Of a stretch of DNA of 64,000 bases, positions 53,469-64,000 are shown piece by piece. The stretch lies in NCBI GenBank assembly GCA_963971285.1, contig OZ020244.1:11904001-11968000 (forward strand). The letters run 5' to 3'. Made by a program: the position numbers and the translations under genes. A model generated the notes under the pieces. That model saw only the letters and a list, made by a program, of their open reading frames with translations, was not told where the DNA came from and did no database searches. Origin of the DNA: Astropecten irregularis (lineage: Eukaryota > Echinodermata > Asteroidea > Paxillosida > Astropectinidae). How positions within the stretch are numbered: the stretch's first letter is position 1; every line of letters starts with the position of its first letter.

Positions 53469-54112
53469 ATGTCAGTACCAATTAAACATCCTTTTACTTG
53501 TGTGGTAGCAGGTCCAACGGGGTTTGGCAAAACACAATTTGTGAAACGTTTGGTGGTGCCTGCAGACGAGAACGTCATCCAACCTCCACCCGATACTATT
53601 GTGTGGTGTTACGGAGAGTATCAATATGCATATACTTATTTGGCAAGTGTGGTGCCTCATTTACAATTTGTGGAAGGTCTTCCTGAAGACTTTCATACAA
53701 AGTTAGATAGATCCAAGAGAAGTCTCAAGGAAATTGACGATCTCATGACAGAAACGGGCAACAACAAACGGGTCACAGAACTATTTGCGAAAAGCAGTCA
53801 TCACAGAAATCTGTCCGTCATACTGATTCTTCAGAATCTGTTTTACAAAGGAAAAGAAATGAGAACCATCAGTCTGAACGCTTAATACATGGTACTCTTT
53901 AAAAATCCAAGAGATGGCTCTCAGATCACTCACTTAAGCAGACAAATGTATCCCAGTCGCCCAAAATACATAAAAAAGCCTACCGTGATGCCACCTCCGA
54001 ACCTTACGGTTACCTCTTCATCGATCTAAAGCCAGACACGCCGGAAGACTTAAGATTGAGATCTAGCATTTTCCCCAAACAACAAACCATCTTCTACGTC
54101 CCGAGGGTATAA
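53469..54112 (+). pseudogene. Second Polinton packaging ATPase, broken
   Basis: The ATG at 53469 gives MSVPIKHPF, better than the upstream opening. Walker A is AGPTGFGKTQF (about residues 15-25). The Walker B region reads EIDDLM near 53737 and lacks the usual hydrophobic run before it. FAKSSHHRNLSVILILQNLF matches the conserved sensor region. A TAA at 53883-53885 interrupts, the frame continues with FKNPRD and LSRQMYPS, then a shift near 53975 leads to the YGYLFIDLKPDTPEDLRLR end at 54112. Its sequence differs strongly from the ATPase of the first Polinton, supporting a separate lineage. Confidence 0.85.
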
Positions 54113-54148
54113 ATATGAGCAGTTCCAGGCCAGACCACTCATTTGAAG

Positions 54149-54389
54149 ATGTTGAAGCGCATGGTCAACCATGCTCCTTACCTCCGCCCTCAATGTTCTT
54201 AATGGGAACGTTAGCCTGAAACCGATCGATAAACGCAGATTGGGCAAATACAAGAGACATCTAAGAGCCCTGAGCATTAGAAAAATGAGCATTCACAAGA
54301 AGAAGAAAATTCTCGGTCAAAAAGGTGGGTTCCTTGGTGCACTGCTTACCCCTATATTGAGTACAGTCGCTGGTCTTCTTTTGAAGTGA
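54149..54389 (+). pseudogene. Small basic Polinton protein with hydrophobic tail
   Basis: ATG at 54149 (MLKRMVNHAPYLR) leads after a frame change near 54190 into LNVLNGNVSL, a Lys/Arg-rich middle (RRLGKYKRHLRALS, KKKKILGQ) and a Gly/Leu-rich end (GGFLGALLTPILSTVAGLLL) that stops at 54389. The layout resembles small core-type proteins of this Polinton lineage; function unknown. Confidence 0.6.
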
Positions 54390-54408
54390 ATATCAACACT
54401 TGTATAGC

Positions 54409-54830
54409 ATGCACAACGCTAAGAAGATGGTTATGATCCCCCACGAGACCCTAGCACAACTACAAGCGGCGAAGCAGCTTGAACAATCTCCAGCTACTCG
54501 CATTGTGCAAGGTTTAGATGCCGATATGAGGCAACTACTAGAAAGGCATGACCTCACGGACGAGGAGAAAATCAACAGTATCATCAGATCCTTTACAGAT
54601 ACATGACGTTGAACAGGAAAAGAAACGCGCCCCTGACCATGACGTTTAAAAACATTAATGAGGCAGAAGAAAAACCCCAAATGCCTAAACTTTCTCCCAT
54701 GATTCATCCGGACCCACCTTACCTGGAGCCCGAAGTTGACACCAAGCAAAGCGCTGTCTATCTTCCATCGCAAGCTTCATCCTCGAAACTGTTTCCCGAG
54801 GCCTCCAAACTTCCACCGATGCCTACCTAA
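54409..54830 (+). pseudogene. Structural ORF remnant of second Polinton
   Basis: ATG at 54409 opens a frame with KKMVMIPHETLAQLQ and LDADMRQLLERHDLTDEEK that ends at 54606. The neighbouring frame then continues with LNRKRN and a Pro-rich stretch to 54830. One short indel near 54600 separates them. The family is recurrent in invertebrate Polintons, its role unknown. The following 54.83-55.07 kb is decayed and not readable. Confidence 0.55.
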
Positions 54831-55969
54831 GAAGCAAAGAACACGATGACGAAGAACAAGAAAAAGAAGAAGAAAAACAAAAGGAAAACATCCACCCAAA
54901 AGTGGACCCCATATTAAGTACACACGTAGCCTTTCCTCCTTCATTTGATGGTTGACGTGCGTCATGGATTGTTGTTGCCCACCGCAGTCCAACCGTGAAC
55001 CTCATTGCTTACTCCAAAGAATACGATGCTTGATGGTGTGTTGTCGAGGTACCCTTATTATTGAAAACGCAGATTCTGCCGATGGCGGAGGCGTACCTCA
55101 AGAGAATATATTACGACCCTCAGCATCCAGCTTCCTTCGGTGGTGTGGATGCTGTTAATTACCGTGCAGCAAAGATAGACGGGACCGGTCTCACCAAAAA
55201 AACAGATCGAAACGTGGTTGAGCGAGCAACCCACCTACACCCTTCACAAACCTGTCCGTAAACATTTCAAACGAAACAGAGTTGTGGTTCACGGCATTTA
55301 CCACCAGTGGCAGGCAGACCTTGTCGATCCCCCTTCCCTCGTCAAGTATAACAGGGGCTATCGATATCTGCGGACGTGCATTGATATCTTTTCCAAGTAC
55401 GCCAGGGCGGTATTTCTCAAGAATGGGCCAAAACGTTGGTTGACGCATTCGATGAAATTGTAAAGCAAGGAAGAAACCGCGTCTTCTCCAGACAGACAAG
55501 GGCAAGGAGTTCATGAACACGTTGTTCCAGGCTTACCTCAAGAAAGAGAACATTTACTTTTTTACGACACACAACGTGACAAAGGCTAGTGTCGTGGAGA
55601 GATTTAACAGAACGTTAAAGACAAAAATGTGGAAGTATTTTACAGCCAACAATACGAACGACTACATGAAGGTCCTGCCCAAGTTAAGGAGTATCAAGAC
55701 GTCGCCTGCCTCGGTCAAATGCAGACAAGGTTAGAGAAAACCTGTACGACCCTACTTACGAGCGTACGGATCGTGACGCTTTCAAGTTTAGAGTCGGGGA
55801 CACAGTACACATCAGCATGGCGACAAGACCATTTCGCAAGGGTAACCTCCCAAACTGGACAATTGAACTATTTACCATCAGTGCTAAGCTCCAACGCCAT
55901 CCTCCCGTGTACCGTTTGAATGACTACGATGGGGAGGAGCTGGAGGGAACCTTTTACGAGCCCGAATTA

Positions 55970-58900
55970 ATAATAATAATAATATCATAATATATAATTC
56001 TTGTATAGCGCCAAATCCGTCAAAATTGACGCTCAAGGCGCTTCACAGAAATAAAAACAATCATTTAGAATTAAACAACAGCCTTAAAAACTTATACAAA
56101 GATAAAGAAAAACCTTTCAATAACTATAAAACAGTTTAAATAAGTTATCTAAAACATCTAAAACAAGCAGTTTAAAATTAATTAACTTATTTCTAATATT
56201 TAATCAGGGTAGCCCGTTCACACTTAAGTCACAAGCTGCTATTAAAAGAAAACACAGTAAAAGTGATAAAATAGTAGAAATACTAAAACCTTATAACGAG
56301 TGTACTACCTCTAAATTAAAATGGTATACAGTTAAAACAACCATGACTACGAGACTTAGAAATGACTTACATAAACAGTGGGAAACACAAAAAAAAAAAA
56401 AACGGACACATAACAGAATAATGACAGACAAAACACACACATTCATGTTGATAAAAGACAGCCGAAACAGTCAATTTAAACTGAAATCTTAAAAATAACC
56501 TAATTATGCAAAAACAAGTAGGAGAACAAGACTTACATCTCCACAACAAAATGGGGAAAACATACACTAGACGAACAAACGAACAGACTAACAGTAGGCA
56601 AGACACCCATACCGGATGATAAAAGACAAACTCTTAAAAACAGACAACTAAGCATGAGACAAACGATGCTGAGCGCATGCCCCAGCTACCAAAAATATAA
56701 ATACTTGCATTTAAGACACATGCTGCCTATGAGTGGACTGCATGAGTAAACAAATGAGTCTTCAAGAGTTTCTTGAAAGAGTCAATAGATCTGGCCGTGC
56801 TGATGTGTGCTGGTAATTTGTTCCAAAGTGAAGCTGCAGAATGTTGGATGGCGCGTGGTCCCCATGAACGATGAACACGGGGAACAACCAGAGAGATGGT
56901 CTGGGAAGATCGAAGATTCCGGGTTGGTTTATATTTAGGTAGAGCTTCGATGAGATATGCTGGTGCGGATCCACCGAGTGTGTGGAACGCAAGTAGAAGA
57001 ATCTTGAATATGATTCGGTACGTGACAGGTAACCAATGGAGAGACTGCAACACTGGATTTATGTGCTCTGAACGTTTGGTCAAGGTTACTAGTCTAGCCG
57101 CGGAATTTTGAAGTCGTTGGAGTCTTTTAAGTTGATATTGGGGCAAGTTGTACAAGATAGAGTTGCAGAAATCAAGTCGAGACGATATGAGTGCGTGCAC
57201 AAGTTGTTCCGTTGCTGTGCGAGTCAAGTATTTGCGGATGAATCCAAGATTTCGTAGATGGAATCTAACCGACTTGGATAAGTTGTATATATGATCATTG
57301 AATGTCATGTGAGTATCGAAGATGACCCCCAGGTTTCGAGCTGTTGCAGATGTACTGATGCAGTTAGCACCGATGCGTATCGACGAGATATTCAACTTGG
57401 CAAGGTTAGTCTTGGTGCCAAACATCATAAAGCATGATTTGGCATCATTCAGCTTGAGGCAGTTGGAGCTCATCCATGTTCTAATGTGATCAATGCAGGC
57501 CTCGAGCTTCGTCATAGCGACTGCAGCACTTGATTGAAGCGGGCTGAATGATGTAAACAGTTGAATGTCGTCAGCGTAGCAGTGGTACTCAATGCCGTAT
57601 TTCTGGATAATTTTACCAAGCGGACTGGTGTATATAGAGAAAAGAAGAGGTCCGCCAACTGATCCCTGTGGAACACCGCAGCACAGAGGAACAGGTGAGG
57701 ACTTTATGTTCTTGATGCAAACTGACTGTTGGCGATCAGTGAGATATGACGACAACCATTGCAGAGCAGTGCCCTTGATCCCAAGTGAAGATAGACGGTT
57801 GATGAGTATGGTGTGATCAACTGTATCAAATGCAGAAGACAGGTCTAGCAACACGGTAGCTGTGACAATTGCCTTTGTCCATTTGCTGAAGAATATGACC
57901 TGACATGTGGGCGAGAAGAGTTTCAACGCTGTGGTTTGAGCGATAGGCTGACTGGTATTTGTCAAGGAGACCATTCGTTCGTAAAAACGAAGACAGTCTG
58001 GCAAAAACCACACGCTCATGTAGCTTGGAGAGATATGACAGGTTCGAAACAGGACGATAGTTACGCATGACATCAGAATCCAGATTTGGCTTTTTCAGCA
58101 ACGGTCGCACCAGTGCTGATTTTAGGGTACCTGGCACGACCCCAGATTTCAGACTCTGGTTGATGATGCAGGTGATTGCTGGAGCAATTGCATCCACACA
58201 AGACTTCAGTATTGATGTGGGGATCGGATCAAGCTCACATGATTTAGCGGGTGTCTTCAAAATGAGCTTCTGAATTTCTTCGAGGGATGCAGTTCTGAAA
58301 GAAGACATATACGGCGCCCCTTGTGATGATGATGGTGATGTTTCAACAACAAATGTAGCAGACACGAATGGTTGACACCTTGGAAGTTAAAAACTGGCTG
58401 AATGTGTCAGCAAGAGTCTCGTCACAGTCGTGTGATGGCAAGGGGGGGTTGTTTTCCTGTGGAGCAATTGATTAACAACCTTGAAGAGTTGTTTCTGGTC
58501 ACCAGAGCATTTGCCAACTACACTGGAGTAATACTGGCACTTGTTTTTCCTAATCACTGATATAGCATGCTGACGTTGCTTGCAATACAGCTGACGGTCA
58601 ATCTCAAGGCGTGAAGATCTCCATCTGCGCTCCAGTTGTCTACGCTTGCGTAAAGCTTCAGACACCTCATTGTTATACCAGTTTGTGTTAGGACGTACTT
58701 TGAAAGTGCGTGTTGTAGCTGGTGCATGCTTGTTCAGAATGCCAAGCAAAGTTTTGTTGTACATTTCAACTCCAAAAGCAGGATCCTTAGCTGACTCGGA
58801 GCAAACCTCGGTAAACCGGCAATCTGTAACGTCACAGGAGAAGGCATTTATATCAATCGAACGAAGGTTCCTTGAAACAACAGTTGTTGTAGGGACAGCT

Positions 58901-59440
58901 GGTTTGTGAAAAGGTACATCAAATAGGAGTGCAAGGTGATCAGAGATTCCCTCAACGACTTGGATTTTTTTGGAGATAATAGGCATGATCTTCACAGCGT
59001 GTTATGAGTAAATCAAGAATGTGGCCACATTGATGGGTAGCTTTATTTATGTGCTGTTGCAGTCCATGTGCAGATAACAGATCTGCAAACTGCGCAGATT
59101 TCACCGCTGAAGGGTTGTCCACGTGAATGTTAAAATCACCTGTTATAATAAGAGACGACTTGCCGAACAGGTGACTGTCGATGAAGCAAGCAAACTCATC
59201 AAGGAAGGTACTGAATGCCAAAGTGGACCCAGGCGGTCGGTAAATAATCACCAAATGCGTGGAAAAAGCTTTACTCACCAACTCTGCCTGCAGTACTTCA
59301 AACGAACTGAACGTCCTCACATTTTTGCAAATTTTAACACTGATGGTGCTCCGGTACAACAATCTGACACCTCCTCCCCGCTTATTGGCTCGTGGTATGT
59401 GATGGAACGAGTACCCACTCGGAGTAAGACCAGCAATAAC
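55970..59440 (-). mobile_element. CR1/L2-group LINE, 5'-truncated, minus strand
   Basis: Inserted in the integrase. Its 3' end lies at the left, an ATA-type microsatellite at 55970-55985 followed by TGTATAGCGCCAAATCCGTC. Its 5' end lies near 59440, inside the endonuclease region. GAATT occurs on both sides (55963-55970 and about 59431-59440), a possible short target duplication. Confidence 0.8.
56727..59440 (-). pseudogene. Endonuclease-RT polyprotein remnant
   Basis: Reading on the minus strand: endonuclease fragments with ANKRGGGVRLLY, IIYRPPGSTLAF and ITGDFNIHVD (59440-58975), then a frame change in an A/T run near 58970, then SDHLALLFDVP and a helical linker to a TAA at 58387-58389, then the RT N-terminus ([23 protein letters not shown]). 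A second frame change near 57868 precedes motif A ([13 protein letters not shown]), motif B ([13 protein letters not shown]) and motif C (CYADDIQLF). The C-terminus ends at 56727. The start of the endonuclease and any 2A leader are missing. Confidence 0.85.
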
Positions 59441-59574
59441 AGAATTGCAGCGCATCGTCAAGAAAAATAATGATTTGTATACCGTGGAAGAAGTGCTGCA
59501 GACTCGAAAAAGAAAGGGGGAAATGGAGTGTCTTGTCAAGTGGCTGGGCTATATTCCTCTAAATTCAATAGCTG

Positions 59575-60405
59575 GGTCTCACATCTGCAAAGTCTATGAA
59601 AACTGTCAGGCACGGCCGTATCAATCCCGTACACACAGTGTTAATAAAGGCACTGCGTTTGTTTTCCACTCATTTCTTAACTCCAGTAATACAAACAAAG
59701 ATGGCGGCCACCGCCGTCCGTGAAACTTGTGTCAACAAATCAAACAGGAACGTCTTTCCTAGGACAATTTGACTTCAACATTTTCCAAAAAATACAAAAA
59801 TAACTAATAACTTGTATTTCCCCTCGTTGTGTTAAGTAATATGCGCGGTTCAAAGTGAAAAACAGGGGGAAAAAATTACTTTTTGACGCTCGCGGTGTGA
59901 TGAAAAGTACGTTCATTTTCGTAAATCCTTAAAAGATTTCGATCTCTAAACAACCTTTTTATAAGTTTGTTTGACCAAAACGCTGCAAAAGCTTGTAAAT
60001 CTATGTCCTTTATAGTAAATGTCTCGAAGCATACGGTATGGGCACCTTTACTTAGTGAATAACGAGGGTCGGAAATATCAAGAAATCACGTACGATGTAC
60101 GTAAGATTTATATACACATGCGCCGGTCAATGGGAAAAGGCGCTGTACACTTTGTATACACGTAATACATACATACACACACGCACATACATGTAGACAC
60201 AGCACATTGAGGACATACTTCGCAGTCTATCCAATAGAGGACACTTGCAGCATGTGATTTGCATCTATCCGACTGAGGACAGAGGACCAAATGAATTGGT
60301 TCATTGTACTTTCGACATAAACGGGCCTTAATTGTGGGGCGAAAAAGTGGCTCAGCCAAAACATTGAACTGTTGCATCATTTGAGTAGGGTCGAGCTAGG
60401 TAGGC
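59575..60405. other. Non-coding, nothing recognised
   Basis: Right flank of the second Polinton. A CACACACG-type short repeat lies near 60170-60200. No terminal repeat matching the left side was seen. Confidence 0.4.
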
Positions 60406-60409
60406 CCTT

Positions 60410-60745
60410 ACAAAAAAGTCCTATAGGAATCCTATAAGAAAAATCCTATAGGATCCTAAAAGACTTATCCTAATGGAATCCTATAGGATTCTTATAGGTT
60501 TTTCGTCACTTCCTATAGGATTTATGTACAGGAATTGCTAAAGGATTCCTATAGGATTTCTATGGGATTCTTATAGGATTACATACATATCCTATAGGAT
60601 TTGTCTATGAGAATCGTATAGCATTTCTGTGAGATTCTTATAGGATTACATACATTTCCTATAGGATTTTGTCTATAGGAATCCTTTATATTAATCTAAA
60701 GAATTCCTATAGCATTTCTGAAGGATTCCTACACACTTTTCTGGA
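60410..60745. repeat. CCTATAGG palindrome-rich degenerate array
   Basis: ATCCTATAGGAT-like words recur more than fifteen times within about 335 bp, in either orientation because the core CCTATAGG is its own reverse complement. Spacing is irregular, near 10 to 25 bp. Non-coding. Confidence 0.85.
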
Positions 60746-60749
60746 CCAA

Positions 60750-61675
60750 TCCTCCAGCCGGTGGAATCCTCTAGTATACGGTTAGAGTACTTTTCGATCG
60801 ACAATTCCTGTGGATTGTTACTCAAGAAGATATGCAATATTATTGACAGCATCAATCAAGATTCAAGAGATTCAAGAGATGAACAAGTTCAAAACTGGAT
60901 CGGAATCTGTGTACCTCAAAAAATCTAAGAATAAACAACTTCAAAACAAATGAGAGAAGATTGGAACACGTAAAAATTGAAGGTTTCATCGTTTCGTATT
61001 ACTATCAAATTCAATTTGTTTCAAGTATACAATATAATAACACGTCTGGAACTCACTTTCATGTAACGATAACATTAAAATATTCGGTATAAACTATATA
61101 TAAACTTCTGTCCAAACTCTCAAGCTTACAATCAAAGTGTTGAAGAAAACTAACATTTGAGGAATGTCAACACTTAATCAGGTTAAGTTTAGTCCAAAGA
61201 AAGTCTTGAAAATGTCAAGTGAAGTCTATCCTCAAGTTGTCATATCCTTGTTAAAACTCATCTTTAAGTGGTGACATTTCTCGAACTCTATAAACTGTTA
61301 AATCTAACAAGTTAATTTTTCTTTGCCAATGTGGAAAATAAAGGCAAAATAATAGTAGCCATTTTTTCTTTAATATGATAACACATGGCAAAACAATTTA
61401 CATGAGAATAATTGGCATACGCCCTTCCGGTCAAGTACATTATTTTGTGGTAACTTGGAATTGAATTTCTTTTTGTTCAGGACTGTAAAATAATAATTTT
61501 ACTTACCTTAAAACATAAAATAAAAGCACTATTTCGTTTTGAGTTATTCAAGGTATTTCCACAAGTGTTAAAATTAGGAATTATATTCCATCGTGCTACA
61601 TTCATAGAAATTAATACTTCAGTCATTTTGGCTAATCCTATTATTGGAGAGCATGTCAAAAGGGATGTCTAAAGG
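60750..61675. other. AT-rich non-coding
   Basis: No gene, exon or repeat family recognised. Confidence 0.4.
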
Positions 61676-61679
61676 TAAA

Positions 61680-62030
61680 CAACATACTTTGTATTGAAAG
61701 AAATGCAGATTCATGGGCATATGTTTCAAGAAAGATACAGTAACAATCATCTGTGACATTCCCAGTTCTGGCCTGACCGTGCCCACTTTTTAGACAACAG
61801 TGAGAGACGCCAGCGGTATTTAAAAAAAAAGTTTCACCGTTATTTTTTATCTTCCGAAGATCAAAATTGTTTTTGTTTATTTTGGTCGTTTACTCTATTC
61901 TAGATAAATACATTTCAGGCAGAAAGATGTTAATGGTATATATCTACCATCACCATTTGTATACCCTAGAAATAGTTATAGGCCGGTGAAGATTTGTTTC
62001 GGTATGCTACCGAAGTATATAGCACCTTTA
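61680..62030 (+). repeat. Dispersed repeat copy, family A
   Basis: Shares GCAGATTCATGGGCA, CATTTCAGGCAGAAA and GAAGATTTGTTTCGGTATG with copies at 17640 and 63735. Confidence 0.6.
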
Positions 62031-62400
62031 AACAGCTTATAAAGACATCTGGTAATTTTAGCATTTGCCTTGCGCGAACGCACAGAATGCTCAGCAAAAT
62101 CTCCCACACAGTATGCACAATCATGACAAGGAGTCTGGACGTAAAAACATACTTTTTACAGGTTTCCCTATACAATTTATGCTATTTAACAAAAGAAGTA
62201 TTTAGGAATTTAGGAAAAAGGAGTGACTTTGTCTTCAACTTTTTTTGGTCATTAGCATCGACGTATCACTTTCTTAAAGAAACAATGTGTTCACACACAC
62301 AAAATATGTATGGCCTAATTATATCACTATAATTGAAGCGTAAGCGGTCATTTTCCTGCTTTTTAATTTTTTTTGTAATAGAAAAAACCTGACAATTGAC

Positions 62401-63500
62401 TCATTCTGAATGTTTTATGCACTGTCTGGATCTTAGTTTTGACTCGGTGTTCAGCTTTGCCCTGATCGCCTGCTTCACTGCTCCTTCTTCCACCTTGAAC
62501 GCTGCCTTCATGTGAGCTGTTAGGAATTAACAAACCATTATCATACAATGTTTATTTATTGAAACAATAATGACAATATGAAAACCGAAAGGAACAACAC
62601 AAAAACACACACCCCACAAATGCACACACATAAACGAACATATAGGCCTATAATACAAAGAAATGCCTATTGGAATTTGTCATTTCAATTTGTGTTATTA
62701 GATACTATAGATTTGTATTGGCCACGAGTCCGTTTGGTGAATGTTTGAACTGTCACAATGATCGGAGGCTTGATACCACTATCTTGAGGTCAAGACGCAT
62801 TGGGTTTGCTTTAAAAAAAACTAATGCATGGGTTTATTATATCTGCTATATACTAATAACATTACTCACCGATCAAGGGCATAATTATATTCTTTGGCAG
62901 AGCTGGCTTCACTTCTTTATCTTTATGAGCATTGCAGCACGATCCCGAAAGTGAGCATGTTGCCAGTTGCTCTCGGCTAAAGAAGTAAAGTAGACAGTCT
63001 GAAGCATACTTCTGCAGGTTGGATGAACTCCACATGTTTTTAATAGCTTTAGGGACCGTCAAATCTGCATGTAGAGTAACCTTTATATGAATAAAAAAAT
63101 ATAATAATACACGCATGATTAGTTGCAGTTGCATTCCAAGGTTTAAATGTCATATTTCGCCGTGTGAAATTGTAAATTATCACTGTACAGTACAAACAAT
63201 ACGGACGATCTTTTCAATAACGTTCATGGAAAACACTGACGAAGTATCATGCATGTGTGAATAAGCAATCGCTTCGTCATAACGTTACTGGCACTAAAGT
63301 GGTGAAAACCATGAAAAGTATAAACAAAATCATCAAGCATGCATTAATCTGCCACCATGCATCCTACCTCATCTGAAGAATGGATCGGATTGGCTTTTGC
63401 TGGTGGCTCAGGCATGTCAGGTACCGATTTGTGTGGCTCTCTCCTACTAGGGGGCCTACTCCTCAGCTCCTTCATTGAATTAAGAAGTGCTGGTAGATCT
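62401..63500 (-). CDS. BEN-domain protein, 3' exons
   Basis: Three minus-strand exons splice in consistent phase. The first (about 63500 down to 63368, donor GTAGGA) reads a basic, Pro-rich linker, LLNSMKELRSRPPSRREP. The second (63080 to 62870, donor GTGAGT) reads VPKAIKNMWSSSNLQKYASD, FFSREQLATCSLSGSCCNAH and KPALPKNIIMPLI, the pattern of a BEN domain, a DNA- and protein-binding module of chromatin regulators. The last (62517 to 62401) reads a charged helix, HMKAAFKVEEGAVKQAIR, and stops with TGA. No lesion is seen in these exons. Upstream exons lie beyond 63.5 kb or outside the window. It may be a host gene or a transposon-borne BEN protein. Confidence 0.65.
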
Positions 63501-63734
63501 CCAGAAAGAATTACATGTAATAATTATTTATGTTAGACTCTTCACATGACAGGAAATGTGCCTTATTGAGGATCCATTCAGGTTTGCAATTAACATGAAC
63601 TTACATTGCACTTAATCGATTTAATTTTGCGAGCAAAATAGACAAAGGAATCTATGAAAAAGCAAATAATGAGTTAATAAGAACATAACATTCACCGCAT
63701 ATATTGGAAATAACCAACATCTTTAAAAGTTCAA

Positions 63735-63890
63735 AAATCATTTTTGTCACTGGAGTTGACTCTTTCCTGGAGAAATACAGCATTTCAGGCAGAAATATTT
63801 GAACGGTATGTTTCTACCATCACCATCTTTATACCATGTATGTTATAGGTAAATCTGTGAAGATTTGTTTCGGTATGTTGATACTATACC
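63735..63890 (+). repeat. Dispersed repeat copy, family A, partial
   Basis: Shares CATTTCAGGCAGAAATATTT, CTACCATCACCATCTTTATA and TGAAGATTTGTTTCGGTATG with 61900-62010. It lies upstream of the BEN exons. Confidence 0.6.
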
Positions 63891-64000
63891 TTTAATTAAG
63901 ATTTTGGTATGCAAGTATACTTTATTTCCAAACAGGACAAGGCGTCAGTGAGACTTTCCACCTTTCTCTCGAGTAGGGATTTCTGCACTCGCAGTTCTTT

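Larger units (their letters stand above)
44970..59570 (+). mobile_element. Second Polinton, decayed, split by two LINEs
   Basis: Coding remnants in Polinton order on the plus strand: polymerase with zinc fingers (45.0-48.3 and 52.4-52.7 kb), packaging ATPase (53.5-54.1), two small structural ORFs (54.1-54.8) and integrase (55.1-55.97 and 59.44-59.57). GC content is visibly higher than in the first element and the protein sequences are of a different lineage. Terminal repeats were not found and the outer limits are approximate. Confidence 0.85.
55082..59570 (+). pseudogene. Second Polinton integrase, split by LINE
   Basis: The ATG at 55082 starts YLKRIYYDPQHPASFGG. After a shift near 55210, PTYTLHKPVRKHFKRNRV and the first catalytic Asp (WQADLVD, ~55316) follow with YLRTCIDIFSKYARA. 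Another shift near 55440 leads to the second Asp (QTDKGKEF, ~55500) and the Glu (ASVVERFNRTL, ~55595). A further frame carries FRVGDTVHIS and the ELEGTFYEPEL region at ~55965, where the minus-strand LINE begins. The chromodomain resumes at about 59441 (QRIVKKNNDLYTVEEVL, ECLVKWLGY) on the far side of the LINE. At least three frameshifts plus the insertion make it inactive. Confidence 0.88.

Overview
The window is animal nuclear DNA, most likely from a marine invertebrate deuterostome such as an echinoderm or lancelet. I infer this from split exons with GT/AG borders, tRNA-derived SINEs, PIF/Harbinger fragments, CR1/L2-group retrotransposons with a 2A peptide before the endonuclease (known from sea urchin and lancelet), and two Polinton/Maverick elements of different lineages. 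The species cannot be fixed from sequence alone. Nearly all recognisable coding DNA belongs to mobile elements. There are no rRNA genes, no convincing functional tRNA gene and no CRISPR array.

Layout: 1-4.4 kb is a decayed PIF/Harbinger element with SINEs. 6.3-8.0 kb holds exons of an unrecognised gene or transposon. 8.6-10.5 kb is tandem repeats. 10.66-14.4 kb is a broken 2A-bearing CR1/L2 LINE. 16.5-19.5 kb carries minus-strand exons of a small coiled-coil protein. 21.1-21.5 kb is a CpG-rich stretch leading into a possible first exon. 23,695-40,595 is a structurally complete Polinton with about 205 bp terminal inverted repeats and a TTAGT target duplication. 41.4-44.9 kb holds a satellite-like array, two duplicated exon-like ORFs and a 2.1 kb foldback-type element full of X-box-like motifs. 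45-59.6 kb is a second, GC-richer and badly decayed Polinton, split by an intact 2A-bearing LINE in its polymerase and a broken minus-strand LINE in its integrase. 60.4-60.75 kb is a palindromic CCTATAGG-rich array. 62.4-63.5 kb contains minus-strand exons of a BEN-domain gene.

The first Polinton is the centrepiece. It encodes a protein-primed DNA polymerase, a retrovirus-type integrase, a packaging ATPase, jelly-roll capsid candidates and a set of small membrane or structural proteins. It also carries two genes resembling those of nucleocytoplasmic large DNA viruses: a TFIIB-like transcription factor, and a DUF2738-like (putative single-strand DNA-binding) protein beside the right terminal repeat. 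Many of its ORFs begin just after a shared TTATATATTAAAA-type motif, and three intrinsic-terminator-like hairpins lie in gaps between or after genes. Together these look like a virus-style transcription programme carried inside a eukaryotic transposon. The terminal repeats are almost identical, suggesting recent insertion. Even so, the polymerase, ATPase, penton-like, small membrane and DUF2738-like genes each carry a frameshift or stop, so this copy is probably not autonomous.
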